DNA of 64,000 nucleotides, taken from Quillaja saponaria (taxonomy: Eukaryota > Streptophyta > Magnoliopsida > Fabales > Quillajaceae). The notes below the pieces were generated by a model. That model had not been told where the DNA came from. It saw only the letters and a list, made by a program, of their open reading frames with translations, and ran no database searches. The stretch's first letter is position 1, and every line of letters begins with the position of its first letter. The translations under genes and the position numbers were made by a program. Of the stretch, positions 47,452-60,385 are shown in pieces. The stretch lies in contig CM055608.1 of the NCBI GenBank assembly GCA_029379385.1, positions 27,650,350 through 27,714,349 of the forward strand, in the 5' to 3' direction.

Positions 47452-50400
47452 CTAATCGGTACCAACTGCCTCACCTATTAGCTCATCTATCAACAATGTC
47501 TCCAGTTCTCTACCTATTACGTCAATGTCCTCTCTCAGGTCCAACCACTGCGTTTCACTCGTAAGCAGCTTCCCCAGAGCGTCTTTACTCGCCTTGTTTT
47601 CCTGCTTTGCTAGCAACATAAACAGACCATCTTGGAGACCATTTTTCATCAACCTAGAACCAAGCTTTGTTGTTGTTCTAGGTCTCACCAATGGGTGTGG
47701 GTCCGTGGATTGCTGGTGAATCTCGAGGAGTCCTGAGTTTATACGGTCAAACAATAATCTCCTTTCAGACCTGGGGCAAGAGGTTGGATCACAGCACTTC
47801 TTTTCAAGTTCTTCAAATAAGAGAGGGTTCACAGGACACTCTGGAGTGTGCCATATTGCCAGGAATGTATCAGGGTGAGCACCAGTCAGACCAGAGACAC
47901 TCAAGACATCAACAATATAGGACGACTCCCAATTATCTCCATTTCTACACAATCCATTCTCGTCTGAAATTCTCGCTGATACTTCATCATCTTCATCACT
48001 TGAAACCAGCATGGGTCCCTCCACATTTGCGTCAGACTCTGACTTGAGTAGCTGAAGTTGCATTCGAAGACCTAAGCAACAGGGAAAGAAATGACTAAAA
48101 CAAAAGCTGGAAACCGAGAAAGAAGTCTTCACATGTTAATGAGAAATTCATATGATGCTTAATATTTTGTTCAACAAGTTAACTGAAAGGATTTCTAGAA
48201 ATGCATGGTTGCAATGATTCACCATTGTTGCCAAAGTCATTCTCAGGTTGTGCAGTTATCACCCACACCAGGATGTTGAATGGGGATTTCAGTACCATTA
48301 CATCCCTAAGGCTTTTAATGTGTTGCTAATGGTATGTGATTTAGACAATGGATGAGAAGTTATTGTCAACCCAACATACAAGGCAAAAGAAGGCCTTTGG
48401 CTTATTGCATAGTTCAACAGGACCAAGTAATTGCAAGTACTAAACTACTGAACCTTTAATGATCATGAAAACAATGAAACTAAAGAAAAAAACTTTTTCA
48501 AGCACATTTAATGAGACAAAAGTTCTACATACTACTCGAGTTAAAGATGATTGATATTGGCATGGATATGTTATCCTTATATAATAAGTAAAGTTTGACT
48601 AAGCTAGCATCTAGGAAGCACGGATATTTCAAAGATAATGAGTCATGACATACCACTGCCAAATATGTATCCGATACTGATAATCCATGGATACTCCAAG
48701 ATAAGTAGCGGATACTTCTTGAAAGTTGAAACATATCCAGGACCCTAATTTTCTTTTTAATATTAGATACTCCATGGATTCTTTTCTGAAAGAGAAGACC
48801 TTTTTTCTTTGAATTAAGAGCCCATGTATCTTATGAAGTTAGCTTATTATGATCATGTTATTTGATTTTTATTAATACTTGTTTTTTCTCTTAAGATTTT
48901 GATTGTGATTAAGAATCAGTTCCCTTTTTTGATTATTTATATCAATGTGCTTTGTTTGTAAATATATATGTCTTTCCAAGGAACATATTTATGTTAAGAG
49001 TTATAGCCGTTACTTGTGCATTATTATAATTAACACCTTTGGATACATTTAAATAAAAATATCTATATTTGGGTAAAAGTGTCAAAAATTAGTTTCAGAG
49101 CCTAGTACTGGATTCCGTACTATTGTTAGTGCTTCCTAGGCAAGCTAACCAATACTCTAGACACCTTGATTATTCAATTCAAGGCATCAAAAATTCAAGA
49201 TTATTAGCACATGGAAGGTAAGATTGGAACTAGCCAAGCACCAAGAGCGTGAGCTCAGTTGTTGGTACCATCAATCTAGCCATCCATTATGTTTCAATCC
49301 CTAGGGGTGACTGCAGGGGGATCTTATCCCCTCCCCCCCCAAAAAAAAAAAAAATCCCTCCCAACACAGCCCTATAGGCTGTTCTTCACCTTTATCTTAC
49401 CATGTAGAAGAATTATCAAATATGAATAACTCTAAAATTTACCGTGTAAGTCAGCACTAAGACTCTCAAAGCATTCTGAACAAGATGACACATCATCCGT
49501 AAATGAAGGTTCCAGGACTGAGATTGGACTGGGTTGATCAGCATCCTTACAACTTGAGATAGATTCTAATCCAGGTAGAGGGGGCTCCAAGGGGACTGAA
49601 CATTCATCAGATGACCCAACTGATAGTTCCTGGAAAATAAAAAATGATTTTAGACCTGGGAAAAGAAAAGATCCATATTTCTACATTCTTTGACCAGATA
49701 ATATCACAAATTCTTAATGTAAGGATATAATTAACTTATAAGTTCGGGGAATAACGATGAAATGACTGATGAGAAGATGTGTAGGAAACTGTATACTATG
49801 ATCATTGAAAACACCCAAATCACTCTTCAACTTGAGTGGATATTGCCAAAAAAAAAATGCAGATGATTATAGTATCAATTATATGATTAGAAGCATATTG
49901 TTAGCATATGATTTGTTGCCACTTGTCAGCATATCAAAGTTAATGATGTGCAACAAACATTAACTACCAATCAGAAAAGAAAGAAACCAAACCTCTGGCA
50001 TTAACTTGTTTTGGACAATAGACTTAGAGTTGCTTTTGAAAGATCCCGGAAGCAACTGAATAGAAGGTTCAGAAGATATGGTTGCATTTTCAAGTCCTAC
50101 ATCCACAACATTTTCAGGAACTGCAACTGTATCTCTGAAGTTCCCACCCAGTGCCTCACAGACAACAAGATTTTCTTTAGATGCATTGCTTTCTTCAAAA
50201 TTGGTCTTTCCTTCATCCTGGCTTGTATCCATGTTTGGAAAAGATTCATCCCTTTCCTGGTATCTGTAGCGAGAAGAGCGAGATTTCCTATGACTGTATT
50301 TTGGGTTTCTGTAACTCACACCTTCTCTGTGACCTAAACCATCTGTTGTTGTTTTTCTTCCCCGCCTAACAGCCTCTCTTGGCATCATATACCTTTCATT

Positions 50401-53155
50401 ATGAAGAGAATCATGGTGCAAGTTTGTCCTAGGACTTCCAAAGGCATTAGATGAGGCAGGAAGAGATCTTGATCTTGACAAACCCTGGATAGATCCATCC
50501 TTCCAGCCATCCCTGCTGCTAATACCCAAAGGTTCAATCCGTGCTGCAGGTCCATCATCACTAGAAAATTTGTCATAGAAACCTTCCACACCTATTGTTC
50601 CATCAAAACTTGCATGCTTAATCTCCTTAGCAGGGATAGCTAGCATGTCAGCTAAAGTACTGCCCCTGCTGATGACTTGCACCTCCTGAGACTTGTGAGT
50701 CATTTTCCACCTCTCTGACAGTCTCTTCTTGGCCTCTCTACTGACAGATGATTCATTAGAATGGGATGCTGAAAGCCTGCAAGGATTATTCAAGTAAAAG
50801 GAGTTTCTCAAGGTTGCTGTTTTCACCACCGATTCATCTCCAGAATCATTCCCTGAATAGTCACAAGAACTCTCATCCCCTGTATAGCCTCTAAATCTCG
50901 AAGATGAAACGATTATGGAACCACGATTAAAGCTATCCTTCATTTTCCTAGTGATTTCCTTTGCAATTTGTCTGGATTCTGTAGAATTTTGCTCCAAAAG
51001 CGTGGCACCAATATTCTTCTTTCCAAGCAGGTCACCTCTCCTAGTTCTGACATTTGGAAATTCTGTGTGCTTACCATGATCTGACAGAAAAGTAAGTGAA
51101 GAAGGTGAGGCAGTTTTGCTAGCATTCTGTACCTTCCCAAGATTTGGTTTCAGAACAACAATCCTTGTCGGGAGTTTGGCTGGTTCATCTTTTCTTTCCA
51201 ATTGAATTTTAGACGACTTAACTGAACTGTGGATAGCATTCCTGCAGTCTAAGTGGCTAAGAGAACCATCACGACGTTTCTGCGAGGATCTATTATAATT
51301 CAATGGTGTTATACCTCTCTCTAACTTCCAGGGAGGATCACCATTTTTACACTTATGAGTAGTCTTCAGAGTTTCTAGATGACCACAATGGGATTGAAGG
51401 GGAGAAGCTTCCAAATCCTTCAGATGCTTTGTCAACAATGAATCTGGTTGCTGAAGATATTTTAGAAGTAGTTCCTTGTTTGAGTCAAGAACATCAAGTG
51501 CATCGTGGAATTCCTTTGAATTCTGTGAATTCCTATCAGTTGAAAGCCGTTTAGCATCAGTGAACTTCTGTTGAATGAATGACATTTCAGCATCAGTGAG
51601 ATTTGAGTCTGCAATTTCCTGCGACAAATACCTCCTACTCTGCACCTTAGGTATTTCAGAGACCTCAAACACATCCTTAAATTCTTGTTGATCCTTTGAG
51701 CTTCTCCTAGACGTCCTATGGTCATATATTGTACCACTCTTTCGAGCTTTCTCTATGGATCTTTTCCCCTGTTGATGGATCTCTGCAGAATCTCTATATT
51801 GCCTGTGAGCAGGCTGTTGATGCGGTAGCCCTTCAAGACCCATCAATCTGGCAATAACACTAGGAGATCTTCTTTTAGATTCAGTTTCTCTAGACATCTC
51901 TTCAGCTAATAACTTCTTCATTGGGGCTCCAAACTCTTTTCTTGAAGATCTCCCCCGCAATTCAAATGACAACTAGAAATAGGCAATGCAATTGATCATA
52001 ACCATCAGATCACTGTGTTTTTATGTGTAAAGAAAGCCATCAAATAGAAACTAATTATTAAATTCACTATGGAATCAATGTAAATTGGCTCCTTCACTTA
52101 TAAATCCAAAGATGGAAATCATGCAGAAAATCATAAGAACACAAGGAAGAAGCCAACTTACCAAGTCTTCCTCTGTAGTAAAAGTACTGCAAGAACTAGA
52201 ATCCGAAGCCAAATTTGGAAAACTTCTCTGTTTCAGCACCTGCCTGTTCCCTGGAAATGAACCCTATGACAACATTAGGATATAAATTTAAGAGTAGATA
52301 TGAGGAAGCGTCTAGTTAAGAACTCGATATAAATGAAAAGTTCAAAACTACTAAAATCCAGCCAGGAAATAATCAAGGAGTTAGTGAGAGAGGTTGGTTG
52401 CTAATTAATGAGACTAGCAGTTGAGTTCTAAGCCCTAATTGAAGCAAAATCTTCCATTGCAACTATCCATTGGACAAAATTGAAGAGAACAGAAAGCAAG
52501 CGACTTTTCATGTTGTTAGGACATTATTATTTAGAAAAAGTGCACGCTTAAATAAAAGAAAATTATTGAAGAATGGGTAAAACTATAATTATATCTCATC
52601 ATATCACAGATTTCATTATGGAATCAAACAAAATTATGCCATTGGCACTAGCAAAAAGTCACAAAGCAATTCAAAGGATACTGTAGCAAAAGCACAATCC
52701 AAACCCATATTTTGAGCTCGTCATGTCTATATTTCAAAAGTAGCAAGAAAAGTTTTGTTGGAAAACACTGATGAGAAAAAATAAAGCTTTTTCCTCTTGT
52801 CACAGCTTAAGCAAAGAAGAATTTAGTTGAAATTCCTTAAGTTTTTTTAAAAAATAAAATAAAAAATTGTCTAATTCTGCAACTTCATTTTAGAAAAACG
52901 ATGCGTGTTCTTCAATTCTCATTATCTTCAGGTTCAAAGAGATTTAAAAACAAAACGTAAAGAAAAATGCCATTCACTTTTTTTTTTTTTTTTCTCTGAA
53001 ATTCTAGGGAGCCAAACAGGACAAAAGAATAGGAAAATCACGGATAGGGACCGAAGAGAGAAAATGTGACCTCCTGGAAAAGCTGGATTACCTTCTCCGG
53101 AGCTCCGATCGCTCCTGCTCGTAACCTGAGACCTCTTATGCCCAAATTTCTTCAT
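47452..53155 (-). CDS. VARLMGL/DUF4378 protein of the TRM/LONGIFOLIA-like group
   Basis: Exons 53092-53155, 52162-52250, 49993-51972, 49443-49629 and 47452-48071, all GT-AG, closing in frame at 979 aa. Motifs in order: an early RSFPNLASDSSSC block, VIARLMGLEGLP at about 90-101 (the DUF3741-associated VARLMGL motif), a long polar, Ser/Arg/Lys-rich disordered middle, PSPISVLEPSFTDD near the C-terminal third, and a final DUF4378 domain (WESSYIVDVL, FDRINSGLLEI, GRELETLLIDELIGEAV). Such proteins (TON1-recruiting motif/LONGIFOLIA relatives) link to microtubules, preprophase-band organisation and organ elongation. Which subgroup this belongs to is uncertain. No membrane segment. Two introns are over 1 kb, roughly 0.4 and 1.4 kb for the last two; the last holds a possible SINE. 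Confidence 0.88.
49246..49354 (+). mobile_element. Possible tRNA-derived SINE in intron 4 of the DUF4378 gene
   Basis: A box A-like AGCGTGAGCTCAGTTGTTGG is followed about 50 bp later by a box B-like GTTTCAATCCC, then GGGGGATCTTATCCCCTCC and a 14-base A run. This is SINE-like order on the plus strand. I see no clear target-site duplication, so the call is tentative. Confidence 0.5.
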
Positions 53156-56100
53156 CTTCTTCCCTCATCAAATTTTTCTTCAATTTGAAAGAGAGAAAAA
53201 AAAAAAAAAGACATCTAGATCAGAAATATCGGAAAGAAGCACAATAACAGAGAAAAAAAGAAGAAGGAAGGTTTCAAGAAAATTACAGACCACAAAACCC
53301 TAGAATTCTGAGCTCATTCAAGAAAAAGAAAAACCAATGCAGCACACAGTACTCAGCAGATTCTCCATTTGAAAATGAGGGAAAAAAAAAAAAACAAAGC
53401 AGATCTTGAAATCAGCTTTGTCTTTTTTTAGTGAGAGAAAGAAACTGAGTGGAATCAGCTCCTAACAGGGAGAGAGAGTCAGAGAGGAAGGCGGGCATTA
53501 AAGAAGAGGAAGGTCCGTTAGAACCGTCGAGGAGAGTGGGGGTAGAGAGAGAAAGTGGTATTGTATGTACGTGTGGGTGTATGTGTGGAGTGTGGTGGTT
53601 TTATTTTGAACTTTCAAATACCCATATACCGAGTGTAGACCTGAGACTCTGCGCGGGCAAGGCCAAGTGTAGGTAGCTACTGTTTCCGTCTTTGTATTCC
53701 ACGTGTCAAACTATAAAAAAGCCACTTATTAATTTAATATCTTCTGAATCTATTATAATTTTTAAATGGGGCAAAAAGTATTTTCTTGGACCACTGTGTT
53801 ACCAAATCCAGACGTAATGAACATGTAGTTATTGTTACAATACACTAACAAAGATAGTAAGCCAATGTTGTTAGCTAAAGTAATATTAAATATTAAATTT
53901 TAATCTATAAATTTGAACTCAGAAGTTATCGATTCGCGGAGTGTTTGACAAAATATATTCCCCAACTAATTGTGTACATTAGGTAAAAAAGACTCTGGGT
54001 GGCTATGTTTTATGTGCTGGCACTTCCAATAATTTACTTCCTTAATAACTAATGTGTTACATCTAATGAAATTAAAAACTATTTTATGTTACGTTAAGAA
54101 GTGAACAAAATATATTGTTTTGATGGTGACTTAGATGGGATTAATGGTTGCCAAAACCAAAAAAAGCAAAACTTGAGTAAATTAAGAAGATAGTAAGACA
54201 AGGACTCAATCGAACTAAACAAAGTAAAGAATCTTTTGGAGTTGAAATATTTCAACAATCAGCATTGGTACTAGGCCATAAGACAAAGGTGGCTACTAGC
54301 TATGTCTGTGTAATATGGGTCTGATTTTTGTCTCGTATTTTTAAGTATGTGTTTGAATTATATAAAAATTGAGATTTGTGACCATAATAAACTGATTTGT
54401 GTGATATTAAAAAAAATTATTTTTAATGTGTTTGGAATATCAAACACAAATTTTCTCACACAAATTGCATATGGGAATCATGGATCAATTTGAAAGTAAT
54501 CACTAGTAAGTCAAGAGGGAATACTGAAGAGTCATCATGCCTTGGTGCATGATTTTGCACCCTTTATCTTTTTTCTTTTGCTATTTTTTATTATTTAGAA
54601 TGGGGAATATTAGGGCAGTAGGAGGCATATATAGTTCATATGTCCCGTATAAAACACTTAATCAATTTTGATTATGTGACAATACGCCTGTATGTGTGAT
54701 ATTTAATCAATTTTGATTATGTTGATTATGTGACAATGTATTTGTATGTGTGATAGTAATGTTCCCTCTTTTGTAGAATTTATAGACTATTTAAATAGTT
54801 TAAAAAAATTACATACTAATTTACTTGTAAAGATTAAGTTTACAGAATTAAGTCCCATTATTCATTATACTTAGCCCAGGCTAACTTATAGTGACCCACC
54901 CTCTGTTAATCCCATATGTACCTTGCTTATTGCTTAGTATATTTTGTGGTTGTCTTGTCTGCTTTGTTTTCAGTGTCTTAAGGATCCAAAGCAGAAGCAG
55001 TACATAATGCATAATATAAGAAAGATTTCCATTAATTGCTTCTTTCTCATCCATGCTATATAATAGGGATCAAATGGCTCTTCTTAGAAGCATGGATGTC
55101 AAAGTACAGCCCCACCACCCATAAAAGATCAAGATGTAAATGTAAAAAGAGAGAAAGATGTTTCTTTCTTTTCTAGAAGATGATGGAGCTGGTAGAGGGA
55201 ATTATGGGAGAAAAAGCATATTGTAGTAATTAAAGTTTTGATGTGGGTCCAAAACTCCAAATCTACACTAATTACTTTTGAATGACTGTAATAAACTTTT
55301 TTGACCAATATAATCCTAATTAAGGCAAATATAATACACTTGGCTGTTGGCTACAACACCAAGATCTAAATTTCCAACCCTAGATTTAGTGGCTAGGCCA
55401 AGGTCACACATAGATGTAACCAAATTAGGACAAAACCCACTGAATTTTGTTAACTATCTTAATCTCATGCCACAAAATACTACTTTAAGATGCCTAGAAG
55501 TGTATAAGGCTGCCTAAAACTCATTCTCATTTAGTTCGAAAATGAAACTTTAAACAATGCATATGCCAGACCACAACAATGATATATATCACATTACCCA
55601 TACGTAACTAAAATTCTAGAACATAGGTACATCAACCTGCATTGATCCCCCTTTTTCATTTACTCATGTACCTTCCTGGTTCTCTTGTAATATCAGGTGG
55701 CTTGAGGTTCAGATAACAAGTCTACTGAGACTTGAACGAGCACTAGAGCCCAAGAACAAGAAGAATCTTGGGTACAAGATGAGCCCAAGGGAAAAAAACC
55801 TGGTGTTGTGGGTCATGCTACCCTGCTAGGAGACATCAAGCCCCAGAACAACCATCTGAAAGGGAGAGAAAGGGTATCTTCAAGGAATAAAAACTCTACC
55901 TCCCTCCATCGCCTGAAATTTGAACGGCACTAACTGTACATTCTCTTTTATGATTACAAACATCCGACACAAAGTAGCATATGATTAATAGTATTAAGAT
56001 GAAATAATGTCTCTACCCAAATAATTGAACTATTCACAGCATATGCCCCATGATGAACAGAACACAAGAAACATCGATATTTCTTTACCACCCAAAGAAA

Positions 56101-56694
56101 AAACAAATTTAAAATTTCAATAGATTTGGAATCTTGAATTGAATTTATTATGCAAAACTTCTGATATTTGTGAGTATGACCATTGGGAATACTCAGACTT
56201 CAACATATCACCATTATATTACTCAAAATATAAATGGATTTCTAATAAGAACTTTCAAGAAAGCAAGATAGCAGTTTTTTATTGTCATTGTTTTGACAGT
56301 TTTTGATTGACTAATCCTGACAATCAGTAGAACAATGCTAAAACCTTGTATCCACGGTCATTCTTAAAACATGAACGTTTCATTTGCTAGGTAAATTCCT
56401 CTGATTCCACAATATAAATGAAAATAATACTTAATCATTCGTTAATTATGCTAAAACAAAAAAACATTATCTAACTATCCAACACATATAATCGTCTCAA
56501 CAAGAGTCTTGCAATAAAAAGATATTCAATGTATGTGGACAGGAGTACAGCCCACCAGACTTCAAGATAGTTGACTGAACAACAAAAATTGTGTTCGCCA
56601 GCCTCATATTCACAATAAAGTAGCATCTCACGAGAATCTACCTAAAGAATTTTGATCATTGATATCCAACATGAGCACAAGACTTCACGTACGT
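53156..56694. other. Promoter and intergenic DNA upstream of the DUF4378 gene
   Basis: The first ~350 bp is A/GA-rich leader-type DNA of the minus-strand gene. Beyond lies AT-rich sequence with a duplicated stretch at 54659-54755 (TTAATCAATTTTGATTATG with TATGTGTGATA, two copies). No protein-coding gene or miRNA precursor is recognised. Confidence 0.5.
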
Positions 56695-56892
56695 GCTAAA
56701 CAAAGTACTAAATTATTGAAGCTAATATTACTAGACGTTTGACATGTCACTCCAAACCAGGCTAAACGAAGTATTGAATCATTGAAGCTAATATCACTAG
56801 ACGCTTGACATATCACTTCAAACCAGGCTAAACAAAGTACTGGATCATTGAAGCTAATATCACTAGACGTTTGAACTGTCACTTCAAACCAG
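56695..56892. repeat. Three tandem 66-bp repeats
   Basis: Units at 56695-56760, 56761-56826 and 56827-56892 each start GCTAAAC(A/G)AAGTA and end AAACCAG, sharing TTGAAGCTAATAT and ACTAGACG. One related unit occurs near 60235-60310. The open frame they create on the minus strand is a 22-residue periodicity by-product. Confidence 0.85.
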
Positions 56893-56932
56893 ACAATGTG
56901 AGGTCCAGAGAAGTTCTTCCATAGAACCAGCC

Positions 56933-59900
56933 TGGGAGATGAATAATACTCAACTCAACTCAATTCAACTAAACTTTAAAATCTCAAACTAGTTGGGGTC
57001 GGCTATATGAATCCTTTTCCTCCATTCGCATCGATCCAAGACAAGATTTTCATTAATTCCTAGTACAGCCATATCTTTCTCGATGACTGTCCCCCATGTA
57101 AGTTTCGGTCTCCCCTTTCCCCGTCTAACACCTGGCACCTGGACCATGTCACCTTGCTTAACTACTGCGTCCATTGGCTGACGTTGGATGTGTCCAAACC
57201 AACGTAGACGATTCTCCCTCATTTTCTCCTCAATAGGTGCTACTTCCACCTTCCTACGAATCTCCTCATTTCTTATTCTATTATTTCTTGTATGTCCTGT
57301 CATCCATCTTAACATTCTCATTTCGGCTACTCCCATCTTATGCGAATGTTGCTTCTTAATTGCCCAACATTCGGTACCATACAACATAGCTGGTCTCACT
57401 GCCGACTTATAAAATTTCCCTTTCAATCTATTCGGGATTTTAGGATCACATAAAACTCCCGAAGCACTCCGCCACTTCACCCACCCTGCCTTAATCCTAT
57501 GGTTTACATCATGCTCAATTGCACCATCTTTTTGTATAAATGACCCTAAATACTTAAACACATCCTTGGTAGGGATTGTCTGACAGTCTAAAATTATATC
57601 ATTCGGGCCTCCTCTAGTTTTACTGAAATTGCACTCCATATATTCAGTTTTTGTCCGACTCAATCTAAGGCCTTTAGATTCTAACGCGTTCCACCACATT
57701 CCTAGTTTAGAATTTAAACCTTCCCTAGTTTCGTCTACCAACACAATATCATCGGCAAACAACATGCACTAAGGAGCCCTATCTTGGATATTATAGGTGA
57801 GTTCATCCATGACTAACGCAAATAGGTAAGGACTTAAGGATGAACCTTGGTGAACACCTATCGTGATCGGGAACTCTCCAGTCATACCATCTACAGTCCG
57901 CACCCTAGTCAATACTCCTTCATACATATCTTTAATAACTTCTACATATTTAGTTGGGACCTTTTTCTTCTCGAGTACCCACCACAAGACTTGTCTTGGC
58001 ACCTTATCATACGCTTTTTCTAGATCAATAAAGACCATGTGAATATCCTTTTTCTTTTCTCTATATTTCTCCATTAATCTCCTAAGTAGAAAAATAGCCT
58101 CCATTGTAGATCTTCCAGGCATAAAACCAAATTGATTCTCAGAAACTACAGTCTCATTCCTAAGCCTACGCTCAATCACTCTCTCCCACAGTTTCATTGT
58201 ATGGCTAATAAGTTTTATACCTCGATAATTCGAACAACTTTGAATATCTCCTTTATTCTTATAAATAGGGATTAATGTACTCTTCCTCCACTCATCTGGC
58301 ATTTTCTTGGTTACTAAAATCTTGTTAAAAAGATTTGTAAGCCAAGTTACTCCAATATCTCCTAGGCATCTCCAAACTTCTATTGGAATATCATCTGGGC
58401 CCAAAACCTTACCATTATTCATCTTATGCATAGCTTCTTTAACCTCCTGAACTCTAATCCGACGAACAAATCGCCGGTTCGTATCATCAAAGGTGACATC
58501 AAGGTCTCCAAAATCACCCCTTGACTCTTCATTAAATAAAGTATCGAAATAAGTTTGTCATCTCTCATTAATCTCATCTTCCTTAACTAAAACCCTATCA
58601 GCCTCATCCTTAATGCACTTAATACGAATTAAGTCTTTAGTTCGTCTTTCCCTTTGCTTGGCAATCCTATAGATATCTTTCTCTCCATCCTTTGTCTCTA
58701 ACTTTTGGTAAAGTCCTTCGCAAGCCTTGCCTCTGGCTTCCCTAACCGCTTTCTTAGCATCTTTCCTAGCTTGTCTAAAACATTTATAATTATCTTCATT
58801 TCTACACTTGTGTAATCTTTTATAACACTCTTTTTTAGCTTTAATAGCTTGTTGAACTTCTTCATTCCACCACCATGTCTCCTTAGTCGGAGGTCTACGT
58901 CCTCTACTTTCTCCTAACACCTCTCTAGCCGTGTTCCTGATACGACTCGTCATCTCATCCCAAATCATGTTAGGCTCACCCTCCACCCTCCACCCTCCAA
59001 GGATCACCCTGTAACATTTTATCTTTAAAAAGAGCCATCTTCCCTCCATTCAAATTCCACCATCTAGTCTTAATACACTTATTACTTCTATACTTTTGCT
59101 TCCGCCACTTAACGCCAACATCCACAACCATAAGTTTATACTGAGACACTAAACACTCGCCGGGTAAAACCTTACAATCCTTACAAACAGCTCTATCAAC
59201 CTTTCTAGTCATAACAAAATCTATTTGGCTCTTATTCGGCCCGCTACTAAAGGTGATTAAGTGCGACTCTCGTTTCTTAAAGAACGTGTTAGCTAAAATC
59301 AGGTCATACGCAACTGCAAAATCTAAAATAGACTCTCCACCCTCATTCTTAACGCCATAACCATATCCTCCATGTACGCGCTCAAAGCCCTCATTAGTAC
59401 TTCCTACATGACCATTCAAATCAGCACCAATAAACAATTTCTCACCTAAGGGTACTCCTTGAACTATCTCCTTTAAATCTTCCCAAAAAGCCTTCTTAGT
59501 AGATTCATCTAATCCTATTTGGGGAGCATAGGCGCTAATAATATTAAATGTCTCCTCGTCTATCATCAATTTTACTAAAATTATTCTATCACTTTTCCTC
59601 TTAATTTCTACAACCTCGTCCTTCAAATTTCCATCAACAATAATCGCCACTCCATTCCTATTTCTAGTCTTACCGGTATACCACATCTTGAATCATGTTC
59701 TCTCTATCTCTCTAGCCTTTTCTCCTACCCACTTAGTTTCTTGCAAACAAGCAATATTAATCCTCCTTCTACTTATAGTATCAACAAGCTCTTTCAATTT
59801 ACCAGTAAGAGTCCCTATGTTCCAAGTAGCTACGCGAATCTTACCCTGGACTAGCTTCTTTACCCGCACCCGCCCTCGATGCGAGAACCCTTGCTCATTT

Positions 59901-60123
59901 TGCACCACACCCGGGCGCCGATGTGGCGCGCCACTAAGGATGTGACGACCCAGCCCTTGCTCATTTCTCACTACACCCAGGATCCGATGCAGCGCGTCGC
60001 TAAGAGGGTTACGCCCCAACGAATACTCGGTAGGATTCATCATCATAGGGTTTGACTAGTTTTACACTTGCCGTCGACCTATCACAACCCTCCTTCTTTA
60101 TCTGGGCTTGGGAGATGAATAAT
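56933..60123 (-). mobile_element. Nearly full-length RTE-clade LINE with 15-bp target-site duplications
   Basis: Body 56948-60108 (3161 bp) is bounded by TGGGAGATGAATAAT at 56933-56947 and 60109-60123. The minus strand encodes one polyprotein: an AP endonuclease (VATWNIGTLTGK, LQETKW, NIISAYAPQ, GADLNGHVG, SQIDFVM) then a reverse transcriptase ([47 protein letters not shown]). Size, absence of ORF1 and a short tail of GTTGA/TTGAG units fit the RTE clade. Plant copies are often misannotated as craniofacial development protein 2-like. The 5' end holds a roughly 60-bp repeat (GTGTAGTGAGAAATGAGCAA type, twice). The frame is broken by TGA 59693-59695, a frameshift in CTCCACC repeats near 58976-59000, TGA 58558-58560 and TAG 57769-57771, so it is inactive but young. 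Confidence 0.93.
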
Positions 60124-60385
60124 GTAAACTTAAATATTCTGTTTGTTTGAACCTTATCAGTTCGTCACCTTTTAAAGATGTTAAGTAATCTTGATCATTG
60201 ATACACAACATGAGCATAAGATTTCAAGTAGTTGCTAAACAAACTTAACAAAGTACTGAATCATTGAAGCTAACACTACTAGACGTTTGACTTATCACTT
60301 CAAACCAGGCAAAGTGAGGAAGATAATGCCCGGTCCAGAGAAGTTCTTTGATAGAACCAGCCTGGAGACGAATAATGTAAACTAA

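Larger units (their letters stand above)
56641..60385. repeat. Local segmental duplication flanking the LINE
   Basis: The segment TTTTGATCATTGATATCCAACATGAG... to CCAGCCTGGGAGATGAATAAT (56651-56947) has a second, diverged copy after the LINE (about 60190-60375), joined by TGTAAACTTAAATATTCTGT-type DNA also found twice. The LINE entered the first copy, so the duplication predates the insertion. Confidence 0.7.

Noticed and set aside
53449..53676. 75-codon plus-strand frame upstream of the DUF4378 gene
   Set aside because: GA-rich promoter DNA giving low-complexity Arg/Glu; no conserved feature.
55049..55098. Small inverted repeat (CATCCATGCT / AGCATGGATG), possible miRNA precursor
   Set aside because: Only a ten-base stem and no match to a miRNA I recognise.
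56685..56882. 65-codon frame with a 22-residue repeat
   Set aside because: Periodicity comes from non-coding 66-bp tandem repeats, which happen to be a multiple of three.
56695..56892. CRISPR-like array
   Set aside because: Repeats are directly contiguous 66-bp units without spacers, in a plant genome.
59693..60046. Host gene of the craniofacial development protein 2 type
   Set aside because: This frame is the 5' part of the RTE LINE endonuclease; such annotations come from retroelement sequence.
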